From the NCBI GenBank assembly GCA_016704895.1, contig JADIZG010000040.1:1-33720 (forward strand): a stretch of DNA of 33,720 nucleotides, in the 5' to 3' direction. The notes under the pieces were generated by a model. The model had not been told where the DNA came from and made no database searches. It saw nothing but the letters and a program-made list of their open reading frames with translations. Each line of letters begins with the position of its first letter. Position 1 is the first letter of the stretch. Position numbers and translations under genes: made by a program. This DNA comes from Betaproteobacteria bacterium (GTDB lineage: Bacteria > Pseudomonadota > Gammaproteobacteria > Burkholderiales > Casimicrobiaceae). This document shows, in pieces, positions 1 to 8,123 of the stretch.

Positions 1-314
1 CGCGAACAGTTCGTCGATCTCGTCCTGGTCGGTCGCGAGGTCGTCGTCGGGCAGCCACACGTAGTCGTAGTCGCGCCAGAACGGCTCGCGCTGGAGCAGC
101 CTTTGCGCGCCGATGAACTTCTGCCCGGGGTCGTCGATGCGAGGAAACGGTCCGTCGCGGTACTTCTGCGGGTCGCGGCCGTAGTAGCTGACGACGAGGT
201 CGAAGCTGCGCCGGAGGCGACAAGGATCGACCAAGGTGGGGTCCAGCGACGTGTCGCCCGCCCGAACGACGACGAGAACACTCCAACGGCGCGGACCTGC
301 GAAGGACCGGTCAT
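1..314 (-). CDS. DUF707 family protein, 3' part beyond window, start unclear
   Basis: Read on the minus strand, positions from about 279 down to 1 encode VLVVVRAGDTSLDP, then FDLVVSYYGRDP, then YDYVWLPDDDL. This is the N-terminal pattern of bacterial DUF707 proteins, which resemble glycosyltransferases (DDD motif) but have no firmly assigned function. The frame runs off the window edge. No ATG, GTG or convincing TTG lies in this frame after the in-frame stop just upstream of position 312; the only nearby ATG (312-314) is in a different frame and would need one indel around 280-300 to join. The gene is therefore either frameshifted near its start, like its two neighbours, or begins at a rare codon. 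Family call fairly secure; start not. Confidence 0.55.
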   Translation of the reverse strand, partial: MTGPSQVRAVGVFSSSFGRATRRWTPPWSILVASGAASTSSSATTAATRRSTATDRFLASTTPGRSSSARKGCSSASRSGATTTTCGCPTTTSRPTRTRSTNCS

Positions 315-806
315 GGCGTCATCCCGGACCGGAGGCGGCCCGACGCGACGGAGGTGCTCGGAACGATCTTGCGGACGTCGGGCAGGGGCATGGCGGATCG
401 ACGTTGCGCGTGCGAACACAAGTCTAGGGCCCGGCCGGACGCGACCGGCCGGGATATCGCGATCGCCGCGGACGCAAGCGACCGTCAGGCTAGCGGCCTT
501 CGGGACCCCTCGAAGGTGCATCCCTGCGCATCTTAGCGAATCCAGGATCGCCAGGAGGTCGAAGGCCGCCGCCTTCGGGGCCATCGAGCGCGATGCCGTG
601 CGCATCATGCAGCCGCGGCCCGCCGCGTCGAGCGCGCGACTCGTCCCCTCGCGGTGCGTCGTCCGACGCGGAACTACCCTTCGAAGTGCACCTGCGGCGC
701 CTTCCCAGCGCGGCTCAAGGACTCTCCGACCCGTACCGGACGCAAAGGCACGAACGGCATCGCGAACACCGATGCTGCCTGCAAGTGCTCGATCGGTTGG
801 CTTGCA
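315..806. other. Stretch with no recognisable gene; hairpins
   Basis: About 490 bases between the MBL-fold remnant and the DUF707 gene. Open frames here are arginine-rich shadows of GC-rich DNA and match no family. A 9-bp perfect inverted repeat (430-438 with 445-453, loop of 6) and a 7-bp one (560-566 with 571-577, loop of 4) are visible; neither is followed by a T tract, so neither is a convincing terminator. Confidence 0.4.
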
Positions 807-1622
807 TCACCACTTCATCTCGCCCTTGTTGACCTTGGCACCGATCTCGAGCGCCACCATCAGGCCCGCTGCGGGATAGGCCGACTTCATCGCTTCGATC
901 AGCGCGGCCGAGTCCCCCCGCTTTCGCCAGTTCAGTTCGAAGCGAGTCAGGTAGGACTAATGTATAGGCAAGCTGGGAGGCGTCATTCCTGCGCCAGTCG
1001 GCTCGCACCTGTGCAGACTGCGTGTCGGCCGTCCAGACGTGCAGGCCGGCGAAAACATTGACTCCGCCCACGATGGCCTTCAACGAGGGAATCCATACGT
1101 AGCTGCGGTGCGGGAGGGAATCATCCAGCCCCCCTGACCTCGAGTGTCTGGCCTTCCACGCGAGTCGTATTCCCAGTCATGACCTCCGGGCACCGGAACG
1201 TCGGTCAGCGCATTGGCGCCCAGTCGCGAACCCCACACCTGCAGCCTGGCGGGGGGCGTCGCCTGGATCTTCTTCACGGTGGGCGCACTCGCGATCAGCG
1301 TCGCTTCGGGAAACACCGTCTTCAGTACCCCCGCGCCGAAGTAGAAGTCCGGGTCTGCCTGGCTGACGTAGATGGTCTTCAGCGTTTTCCGGCTGTCGAG
1401 AACCATCGCGGCGATCCGGTGCGCATCGGCCCGAGTGAACCCGGTATCGATGAGCACGGCGTCCGTCCTGCCGGATACCAGGACGGCGTTGACGTGGAAG
1501 CTGCCGGCGTCGCCGTTGTAGACCTGAAGGGAGAGCGGCGCACGATTCGCCTGGGCGGCGGCCCCGCTGGCGACGACGCCCAGCGTCAGGCTGGCAAACA
1601 GCGGAAGGAGAGGCTTGATCAT
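807..1622 (-). pseudogene. MBL-fold metallo-hydrolase, frameshifted
   Basis: The first part, from the ATG at 1622, has a cleavable signal peptide ending in AAAQA, then an MBL-fold core: VLIDTGFTRADAHRIAAMV, then TIYVSQADPDFYFGAGVL. In place of the usual HxHxDH metal motif this branch has a QADPDFYFG sequence, as in a periplasmic subfamily of the superfamily. Around 1080-1180 the frame breaks, and LKAIVGGVNVFAGLHVWTADTQ resumes in another frame; the C-terminus (ALIEAMKSAYPAAGL, then ALEIGAKVNKGEMKW, stop at 807-809) lies in yet another. The full span is 272 codons, close to the family length, so small indels rather than large deletions broke it. It is either a young pseudogene or a sequencing-error hotspot. 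It diverges from the LysR gene, its likely regulator. Confidence 0.7.
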
Positions 1623-1674
1623 GGCATCGCTCGCATTGGCTGGGTGACGGCGCCACTATATTTGCTACGAAACG

Positions 1675-1710
1675 GTAGATAAACAGTAAGATAGTCGACA
1701 GTTTGTCTAC
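1675..1710. promoter_or_regulatory. LysR-type operator in the divergent promoter
   Basis: GTAGATAAACAGT (1675-1687) and ACAGTTTGTCTAC (1698-1710) form an inverted repeat with 11 of 13 positions matching and a 10-base spacer, inside a 104-bp AT-rich gap between the divergent MBL-fold and LysR genes. Site size, symmetry and location fit a LysR-type autoregulatory operator. Binding by the adjacent regulator is inferred. Confidence 0.55.
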
Positions 1711-1726
1711 TGGATCGATCGAATCG

Positions 1727-2711
1727 ATGGACCGGATCACTGCCATGCAGGTCTTCACCGAAGTGGCCGACCGCGCCAGCCTGACCGACGCGGCCGGATC
1801 ACTCGACATGTCGCGGGCCATGGTCTCCCGCTATCTGGAAAGCCTCGAGCGTTGGCTCGGCGTACGGCTGCTGCAGGCGACGCGGCGAGTGAGCCTCACG
1901 GATGCCGGCGAGGCGCTGCCGCGCTGCCGCCAGATGCTGGACCTTTCGCGCGACCAGCAAAGCGTCACCAGGTGCAACGCGCGGCTCCCTCAGGCAAGCT
2001 GCGCATCGACGACCAGCACCTCCTTCGCCATGGCCTACCTGGCCGACGTCGTGACGGACTTCCTTTCCCGGTACCCGCAAACGCAGGTCGAGCTGATTGC
2101 GACGGAGCGAGCCGTCAACCTGGTGGAGGAACGCATCGACCTGGCGGTGCGGATCGGCAACGAAGGGGACGACTCGCTGGTGGCTCAGGCTAAGGCGTGC
2201 CGGTCCGTTGTCTGCGCGTCGCAGGCTTACATCGAGAACGGGCGGCTTCCCGGGCGTCCCGGGCGACCTTCGACACCACCGGTGCATCACCCATGCCACC
2301 GTCGGCCGCACCGATTTCCGCTTCCGGCAAAACGGCCAGACGCTCCGGATACCCGTGAGAGGACAGTTGCAGAGCAACGAGGCGGCCGTCACGCGCCGGG
2401 CAGCCCTTGCCGGCGCCGGGATCGCGATGTTGCCGACCTATTTCGTCAGCACGGATCTCGCCTGCGGTGCACTCGTCCGCCTCCTGCCCGACTGCGAGCC
2501 CGAGCCTCTCGGAATCCACGCCGTGTACCTGTCTCGCCAGCATCAACCGCAGCTGCTGAGGACGATGGTCGACTTTCTGGCCGACAGGATGAGGGGAGAG
2601 GTGTCGCCCTGGGACCGGGTGATCGCCTCGTCGACGAAGCAGACGACCTCGGCCGCCAGGTCCCGAGTCGGCGGCAATGGAACAAGGCGACGCGGGCCCA
2701 AGGCGAGCTGA
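1727..2711 (+). pseudogene. LysR-family transcriptional regulator, frameshifted
   Basis: The ATG at 1727 opens MDRITAMQVFTEVADRAS and a typical LysR winged helix-turn-helix (MSRAMVSRYLESLERWLGVRL). The effector domain follows as TTSTSFAMAYLADVVTDFL and VEERIDLAVRIGNEGDDSL, but the linking segment GKLRI lies in another frame near 1990-2005, and after about 2225 the sequence continues in a third frame (TDFRFRQNGQTLRIPVRG, AALAGAGIAMLPTYFVS, DCEPEPLGIHAVYLSRQHQP). At least three small indels are needed to restore the usual length of roughly 300 residues. The span is not a multiple of three. The gene diverges from the MBL-fold hydrolase, the usual target arrangement for this family. Whether this is decay or sequencing error cannot be decided from the sequence. 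Confidence 0.75.
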
Positions 2712-2764
2712 CGGCCGTCGCTGACCGGCCACGGGCGGGTCGGCACGGGAGTCCGACGGCGGAA

Positions 2765-2780
2765 CCGCCCGAAAGGGCGG
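2765..2780. terminator. Hairpin between convergent genes
   Basis: CCGCCC-GAAA-GGGCGG forms a perfect 6-bp stem with a stable GAAA tetraloop, in the 157-bp gap between the LysR-type gene (+) and the amidohydrolase (-). The flanks are AA on the left and CTT on the right, so it could serve both directions, but U tracts are weak. Confidence 0.4.
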
Positions 2781-2868
2781 CTTGCAGCTACCTTCGCCGT
2801 GTGCGGCCGTTTGCGGGGGGCGGCCGATGCCGGAACGTCGCGCCGTCGGGAGCCGGCTCGCCCGCTGA

Positions 2869-4623
2869 TCACTCGCTGCGCTTGTAGATGGACCTGCCTT
2901 CCTTGATGGTCTCCACCACCTTGACGTCCTTGATCTTCATCGGTTCGACCTTCAAGGGGTTTTGATCCAGCACGACCAGATCCGCCAGCTTGCCCACTTC
3001 CAGCGAGCCCTTGGACGACTGTTCGCCGTATTGCTGAGCGACGTTGATCGTCATCGCCTTCAGCGCCTCGAGCGGCGTCACGCGCTGGTCCGCGCCGATC
3101 ACCTCGCCGCCGCGCGACAGGCGGTTCACGGCGGACCACATCATGAACATCTGGTCGAGCGGGGCGACGACGAAATCGGTGTGATTGGTCGGCACCAGCC
3201 CCTTGTCGATGGCGTCACGCATCGGGCTGATGTACATGGCCTGCTCGCGGCCGCGATTGGCGATGTGCGCCTCCGCGAAGTAGTAGGTGTGCAGCGTGTA
3301 GAGCGACGGCCGGATCCTGTACGTCACGTACTTGTCGAGCTGATCCTTGCGCACGAACTGCGAGTGGATCATCGTGACGTTGCGCTCCTTGCCGAGGTCG
3401 CCCGCCGCCGCCTGCTCGTGGGCGCGGAGGAAGGCGTCGATGGCACCGTCCCCGTTGGCATGCAGGTTCAGCGGCACGCCCATGTCGTAGACGGTTTTCA
3501 CGGCCTTGCCGATGACTTCTTCCGGGAAGGTCAGTTCCCCCGACCACTTCTTCTCGCCGCCGGGGCCGCCGGTCAGGTACGGCGTGGTGAAGTAGGCGGT
3601 CCTGCCCTGCGGCGACCCGTCGATCGTGATCTTCACGCCACCGATCTTGAGACGGTTCTCGTACTTGCCCCAGGTCTCCTTCGGGTACTTGGCCAGCACC
3701 TTCTCGAGGTCGGTGATGAACGGGTAGGCGATCACGTCGATGAGCGTGGCACCGCCAGCGGCCGCGCGCTTCATCACTTCCAGGTCGCCCAGATGGGTGG
3801 CGCCCTCGTGCGCGGTGGTGACACCGTGCCGTGCATACAGCATCTGCCCGGCCTTGGACCACGCGACCTCCTGCTCCTTCGTCGGCTGCGGCAGCGACGC
3901 GAAGATCGGCAGGTAGGCCGTCTCCATGATCAGGCCCCAGGGCTCCTGCGTGCCCGGCTTGCGAACAATGACGCCACCCGGCGGCGTCCTGGTGTCCGCG
4001 GACAGGCCCCACTTCTTCATCGCCGCCGAATTCAATACCGCGCCGTGCATGGAGACGTGCCCGACCAGCACCGGATTGTCGGGGAAGGCCCTGTCGAGGT
4101 CGTCGCGATTGAGCAGGCGCCCGTCCGGCATGACGTTCTCGTCGTAGCCGTAGGCCTGGATGACCTCGCCTTTCGGAATCCTGTTGGCATCGCGGTACTT
4201 CACGAGTTCGGCGACGATGCTGGCGGGGTCCTTTCCCGGCCCGGCCGGCGGCGCATACAGGTTCACCTGGTTGGCGACGGTCAGCGAACTGACGTAGTGG
4301 CTGTACGCGTCGAAACCCGGCAACAGCGCCTTGCCACCCAGGTCCACGACCACGGTGTTTGCGCCCCTGTGGGCCTTCTCGACTTTCGGCGCGCGTGCCA
4401 CTGCCACGATCCTGCCGTCTTTGACGGCCAGCGCCTCCGCGTTCGGCTGCCTGTCAGTGACGGTGACGATGTCACCGCCCGCGTAGATGGTGTCGGCGGC
4501 ATCGACCTGAGGCTGCGCGGCACGGGTTTGCTGCGCCGGTACGGGCTCCGGCGATTTGCCGCAGCCGGTCAACAGGCAGGCGGTCGCCAGCGCGAACGCG
4601 GGAAGGCGGAGGGCGAGTCTCAT
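2869..4623 (-). CDS. YtcJ-like amidohydrolase, lipoprotein
   Basis: This 584-residue protein starts at the ATG whose first residues MRLALRLPAFALATACLLTGC form a lipoprotein signal with lipobox LLTGC, so it is probably anchored in the envelope. The frame is open further upstream, but only this start gives an export signal. The rest is an amidohydrolase family 3 (YtcJ/formamide-deformylase-like) barrel: DTIYAGGDIVTVTDRQPNA, HVSMHGAVLNSAAM, VKITIDGSPQGRTAYF, HANGDGAIDAFLRAH, TNHTDFVVAPLDQ, and the C-terminal SKGSLEVGKLADLVVLDQNP. These enzymes usually hydrolyse C-N bonds of amides; the substrate is unknown. Oddly, the first metal-binding motif, normally GFxD(G/A)HSH, reads GFDAYSHY: one residue shorter, and the first His replaced by Tyr. 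Unlike its upstream neighbours the frame is uninterrupted. Confidence 0.85.
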   Translation of the reverse strand: MRLALRLPAFALATACLLTGCGKSPEPVPAQQTRAAQPQVDAADTIYAGGDIVTVTDRQPNAEALAVKDGRIVAVARAPKVEKAHRGANTVVVDLGGKALLPGFDAYSHYVSSLTVANQVNLYAPPAGPGKDPASIVAELVKYRDANRIPKGEVIQAYGYDENVMPDGRLLNRDDLDRAFPDNPVLVGHVSMHGAVLNSAAMKKWGLSADTRTPPGGVIVRKPGTQEPWGLIMETAYLPIFASLPQPTKEQEVAWSKAGQMLYARHGVTTAHEGATHLGDLEVMKRAAAGGATLIDVIAYPFITDLEKVLAKYPKETWGKYENRLKIGGVKITIDGSPQGRTAYFTTPYLTGGPGGEKKWSGELTFPEEVIGKAVKTVYDMGVPLNLHANGDGAIDAFLRAHEQAAAGDLGKERNVTMIHSQFVRKDQLDKYVTYRIRPSLYTLHTYYFAEAHIANRGREQAMYISPMRDAIDKGLVPTNHTDFVVAPLDQMFMMWSAVNRLSRGGEVIGADQRVTPLEALKAMTINVAQQYGEQSSKGSLEVGKLADLVVLDQNPLKVEPMKIKDVKVVETIKEGRSIYKRSE

Positions 4624-5001
4624 GGGGGCTGCCTCGGGCAATCGAGATCGTTGGTGAAGGTACGGTGCCCGGCGCGACGAAGGCACGGTGCAGCCCACGC
4701 GAGACCGGTCCGGATGGTACCGCGTCGCTCGGGAATGGGTGCATGGACGGCAAAGGCCTCTCGGGCTGCCCCGGCACCGGCCGCCATGACCGGGCCAGAC
4801 GGACGAAACCGGCGACCAAGGCCGATGATGTGCGGCCGTCATGCGGCGAGCCAACAGCTCGAGCGAGCCTTCGCTTCGGGTGGAACCCGGTCACTCGACC
4901 TATCGCCTCCGCCGTTGCCCGGGACCGGACGATACGGGGCTGTCAGAACGCTCGCGCGATGCCGTCGAAAGCCGTCGTGTCGTGGCGACGGATCCCCCCG
5001 A
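4624..5001. other. Intergenic stretch with no recognisable gene
   Basis: This 378-bp gap lies between the 3' end of the envZ-like kinase gene and the start of the amidohydrolase, both minus strand, so it should hold the amidohydrolase promoter. No convincing -35/-10 pair, terminator or RNA gene was found. Open frames here are overlapping shadows. Confidence 0.4.
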
Positions 5002-6354
5002 TCATCGCGGGTCGGACGTCGGCTCGGCCTCGCGATCCCGAGCACGCCCCGCTGCGAGCCGCACCCGCGCGACCGTCCCGCCGCCGTCGCGCGGCAGGAT
5101 ATCGAGGGTCCCGCCGTGCATGCGCGCGATGCGCTCGACGATCGCGAGCCCGAGTCCCGCCCCGGCCGCCCCGTCGGCCCGTGCGCGCGCGTCGCTCGCG
5201 CGCGTGAACGGGCGCTTCAGCCGCTCGACGTCGTCGGGCGCGATGCCCGCGCCGCGGTCGCGCACCTCGATCGTCGCGAACGCTTCGCCGTCGGCCGTCA
5301 CGACGTCGACCGGCGGAGCGCCGTAGGCGAGCGCGTTGTCGACGAGGTTCGCGACGAGCCGCGAGACGGCGGTGGGCTTGAGCGGCAGCGGTCGCACGCC
5401 GCCGGGCCGGAATCCGATCTCGCGTCCGGCCGCGACGTAGCGGTCGACGCACGCCTGGACGATCGGGTCGAGCTCGGCCAGTTCGCGCCCCGACGTGTCG
5501 TCCGCGCGCGCGAAGTCGAGGAACTGGCCGACGATGCGGTCCATCTCCTCGATGTCGGCGACCATGCCCGCGCGCTCGGCCGGATCGTCGCCGCCGCCCA
5601 TCTCGACGCCGAGCCGCAGGCGGGCGAGCGGCGTCCTCAGGTCGTGCGAGACGCCGGCGAGCAGCAGCGCGCGATCGCGCTCGATCTGGCGCAGGTTCGC
5701 GAGCATCGCATTGAACCGGCGGTTGACCGCCGCGATCTCGGACGGGCCGGACTCGGGCAGCGGCGCAGGCGTGCCGCCGCGTCCGAGCTCGTCGACGGCG
5801 GCGTTCAGCTGCCGCAGAGGACGGGCGAGGTAGCGCGCGGAGACGTACGCGGTCGCGAGCAGCAGCAGGACGATCGCGAGCGACCACGCGAGCGCACGCG
5901 AGGGCGCGCCGTCGAGCTCGCGCGGCGCCGGCATCGGGAACGCCGCCCAGTACGCAGTGCCTCCCGCCTGCAGGCGCACCAGGAATTGCTGGCGGCCCGG
6001 CAGCGCGCGCACCTCGGTGCCGGGGCCGAGCTCCGCGCGCAGCCGTTGCTCCAGCTCGGCGACGAGCGGGGTCTGCGGCGGTCCGGCGTGCGCGAGTGCC
6101 GGACGCTCGGATTCGGGGATGATGCGCGCGCCGAACTCGCGGCCGATGCGACCGAGCGTCGCGCGCCCCTCGGCGCCTTCGAGCGCCGCGCGCATCGCCT
6201 GGAGCTGCGCGATCTTGGTGTCGCCGAACTGTCGGGCCACGAGCGCCGCGCGGTCCTGCCGGAACAGCAGGATCATCGAGACCGTCGCGATCGCGACGAC
6301 CGCGACGAGCAGCAGCGTGAGCCGGCCGAACAGCGAGCGGGGAGCGAGCGTCAC
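5002..6354 (-). CDS. envZ: EnvZ-type sensor histidine kinase
   Basis: The protein has 450 residues from a GTG start that overlaps the ompR stop by four bases (GTGA), which implies translational coupling. Order: first transmembrane segment about 12-31, periplasmic sensor region about 32-153, second transmembrane segment about 154-173, HAMP about 174-226 (YLARPLRQLNAAVDELGRG), dimerisation/phosphoacceptor helix with His237 in GVSHDLRTPLARLRLGVEM, and the ATPase domain with N box NLVDNALAYG (336-345), DRGAGIAP and GAGLGLAIVERI. The H-box sequence is close to that of E. coli EnvZ. It should autophosphorylate in response to an envelope signal and pass phosphate to the adjacent OmpR. The periplasmic part has no recognised ligand domain. 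The facing Spy-like gene suggests an envelope-stress or osmolarity input. Confidence 0.9.
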   Translation of the reverse strand: MTLAPRSLFGRLTLLLVAVVAIATVSMILLFRQDRAALVARQFGDTKIAQLQAMRAALEGAEGRATLGRIGREFGARIIPESERPALAHAGPPQTPLVAELEQRLRAELGPGTEVRALPGRQQFLVRLQAGGTAYWAAFPMPAPRELDGAPSRALAWSLAIVLLLLATAYVSARYLARPLRQLNAAVDELGRGGTPAPLPESGPSEIAAVNRRFNAMLANLRQIERDRALLLAGVSHDLRTPLARLRLGVEMGGGDDPAERAGMVADIEEMDRIVGQFLDFARADDTSGRELAELDPIVQACVDRYVAAGREIGFRPGGVRPLPLKPTAVSRLVANLVDNALAYGAPPVDVVTADGEAFATIEVRDRGAGIAPDDVERLKRPFTRASDARARADGAAGAGLGLAIVERIARMHGGTLDILPRDGGGTVARVRLAAGRARDREAEPTSDPR

Positions 6355-7103
6355 CGGGATTCGCCCGCGCCGGGATCCGCGTCGTCGGGCACGTAGACGT
6401 AGCCCACGCCCCACACCGTCTGGATGTAGCGCGGGTTCGCCGGGTCCGGCTCGACGAGCTTGCGCACGCGCGACACCTGCACGTCGATCGCGCGGTCGAA
6501 CACCTCGTGATCGCGCCCGCGCGCGAGCTGCATCAGCTTCTCGCGGGCGAGCGGCTGGCGCGGGTGCTGCGCGAACACGCGGATCAGCGAGTACTCGCCG
6601 GTCGTCAGGTGCGTGACCCGGTCGTCGGCCGACAGCGTGCGCGCCGCGAGGTCGAGCCGATGGCGCCCGAACGCGACGACGCCGGTCTCGTCCGGGGTGC
6701 CGGGCGCGGGCCGCAGCGCGTGCCGGCGCAGCACCGCGTGGATGCGCGCGACCAGCTCGCGCGGGTTGAACGGCTTGGCGAGATAGTCGTCGGCGCCCAT
6801 CTCGAGGCCGACGATCCGGTCGACGTCCTCGCCCTTCGCGGTCAGCATGATGATCGGGACGTTCTCGCCGGCGCCGCGCAGCCGCCGGCAGACGGCGAGC
6901 CCGTCTTCGCCGGGCAGCATCAGGTCGAGCACGACGAGACTCGGCGGATCGCGCTGCAGCCACTTGTCGAGCTCGCGCGCATCGGGAATCGCGCGCACCT
7001 CGAAACCCTGGCTCGCCAGGTAGCGATCGAGGAGGTCGCGCAACCGGACGTCGTCGTCGACGACCAGGATGCGGGGCGTGCCGTTGGGGGCCTTCGGGTT
7101 CAT
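6351..7103 (-). CDS. ompR: OmpR-type response regulator
   Basis: The protein has 250 residues. Its receiver domain contains RILVVDDDVRLRDLLDRYL, phosphoacceptor Asp60 in VVLDLMLPGEDGLAVCRRL, Thr88 and Lys110 in DDYLAKPFNPREL. The C-terminal winged helix ends RAIDVQVSRVRKLVEPDP and RYIQTVWGVGYVYVP. Similarity to enterobacterial OmpR, including the PGEDGL(S/A)(I/V)CRRLR and KGE(E/D)VDRIVGLE stretches, is strong enough to use the name. It is first in a two-gene operon with envZ and diverges from the Spy-like gene. A GTAAC-N5-GTAAC direct repeat in the shared promoter region is a likely binding site for this regulator, giving feedback and control of the Spy-like gene. Confidence 0.92.
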   Translation of the reverse strand: MNPKAPNGTPRILVVDDDVRLRDLLDRYLASQGFEVRAIPDARELDKWLQRDPPSLVVLDLMLPGEDGLAVCRRLRGAGENVPIIMLTAKGEDVDRIVGLEMGADDYLAKPFNPRELVARIHAVLRRHALRPAPGTPDETGVVAFGRHRLDLAARTLSADDRVTHLTTGEYSLIRVFAQHPRQPLAREKLMQLARGRDHEVFDRAIDVQVSRVRKLVEPDPANPRYIQTVWGVGYVYVPDDADPGAGESR

Positions 7104-7186
7104 CGGCGGCCGGAGGGGGAGGAAAGGCTGCTCGCGTCCATCACCGGATTGGACCCTACCGGACCGCGGCCGCGAGGATGCGTGCT

Positions 7187-7201
7187 GTAACCGATTGTAA
7201 C
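7187..7201. promoter_or_regulatory. OmpR/CpxR-type direct-repeat box
   Basis: GTAACCGATTGTAAC contains two GTAAC half-sites ten bases apart (GTAAC-N5-GTAAC), very close to the CpxR box GTAAA-N5-GTAAA and typical of the tandem half-sites bound by OmpR-family dimers. It lies 83 bp from the ompR start and 142 bp from the start of the Spy-like gene, in their divergent promoter region. The pattern is seen directly; which regulator binds is inferred. Confidence 0.6.
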
Positions 7202-7343
7202 GACAGACCGCTTCCGCAACCTGCGGTTGCATTCGCGGCCGCCGAACGGGAAACCTCGCGGGCAGTCTGCGTTCTGACCCATCGAGTCCGGCAATGCGGC
7301 GGTGCCGCGCCGGATGATTTCCCCCAAGCCGAAAGGAACCGAC

Positions 7344-7868
7344 ATGACGCACCCCCCCAGCCGCCGACCGCTCGCGCTCGCCGCCGCAGCGCTGCTCCTC
7401 GCCTCGACCGTTGCCGCCGCCTCCCCGGGAGGCCCCGGCGGTCCCAGAGGGGGACCGGGCATGGGCGGGCCGGCGACGTCGGGCGCGATGGTCGAGCAGG
7501 TCATCGAAGGGCTCCGGGACAAGCTCTCGCTCGACAGCGCGCAGCAGGCGATGTTCGACAGCGCGCACTCGCAGACGATCGCGGCGCGCGACAGGATGCT
7601 CGCCAGCCGCGCCGACATCCGCTCGAAGGTGCAGGCGGAGCTGGCGAAGCCCGAACCGGACCTCGCCGCCGTCTCGGCGATCCTCGAGGCCGCGGAGGAG
7701 CAGGGCCGGTCGCTGCGCCACCAGGCCCGCGACCAGTGGCTCAAGGTTTACGCGAGCCTGCGCGCGGAGCAGAAGGTGATCGTGCGCGACGAACTCAAGG
7801 CGCGCATGGCGCGAATGGACGCGATGCAGGAGCGCATGAAGGAACGCAAGCCTGCGCGGCATTCCTGA
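7344..7868 (+). CDS. Spy/CpxP-like LTXXQ-motif periplasmic protein
   Basis: The ATG at 7344 is preceded by GAAAGGAA and opens a Sec signal peptide (RRPLALAAAALLLASTVAAA). The mature part begins with a Gly/Pro-rich linker, then all-helical sequence of about 120 residues with two LTXXQ-type motifs: LSLDSAQQ (61-68) and LRAEQ (139-143), the hallmark of the Spy/CpxP fold. It ends in a basic Met-rich helix (RMARMDAMQERMKER). Total length is 174 residues, usual for the family. Spy and CpxP are small periplasmic dimers that act as chaperones or repress the cognate sensor; family members are often listed as heavy-metal sensors. Its position opposite ompR-envZ, with an OmpR-type box between, suggests it is a target, and perhaps a feedback partner, of that system. 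Confidence 0.85.
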   Translation: MTHPPSRRPLALAAAALLLASTVAAASPGGPGGPRGGPGMGGPATSGAMVEQVIEGLRDKLSLDSAQQAMFDSAHSQTIAARDRMLASRADIRSKVQAELAKPEPDLAAVSAILEAAEEQGRSLRHQARDQWLKVYASLRAEQKVIVRDELKARMARMDAMQERMKERKPARHS

Positions 7869-7897
7869 GCGGACGACAGACGTCGCGTCGCCTGAGC

Positions 7898-7936
7898 CGA
7901 AAGGCCGGCGCCCCTTCCCGGGGTGCCGGCCTTTCG
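7898..7936. terminator. Strong hairpin terminator after the Spy-like gene
   Basis: CGAAAGGCCGGC and its reverse complement GCCGGCCTTTCG flank a GC-rich, partly paired apex, 30 bp after the Spy-like stop codon. The arms match perfectly over 12 bp and the right arm is followed by CTTTC. This fits a Rho-independent terminator separating the Spy-like gene from the downstream DUF1800 operon. Confidence 0.7.
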
Positions 7937-8123
7937 CTTTCGGGATCGGCCGCGGCGCGACCAGCCGCACGAACGGGCCCGCGAACGCTTCGGCGGCGGT
8001 GCCCGTCCGACAGCCGAACGGCAGCCCGTCCGACGCGACCGGCCCTTGCGCTGATCCTCCTTTGGGGCTAGGGTTATGACGTTGGCATAGCCGCGCGACC
8101 CGGGGACACCCGCCGCGCCCCCG

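Noticed and set aside
103..879. 258-codon plus-strand open frame at the left edge
   Set aside because: No motifs, extreme arginine and alanine content, and it overlaps the DUF707 coding sequence on the opposite strand.
2962..6396. Very long plus-strand open frame (over 1100 codons) opposite the amidohydrolase and envZ
   Set aside because: It is arginine-, alanine- and histidine-rich with no family motifs, and covers two well-supported genes on the other strand; it is a GC-driven shadow.
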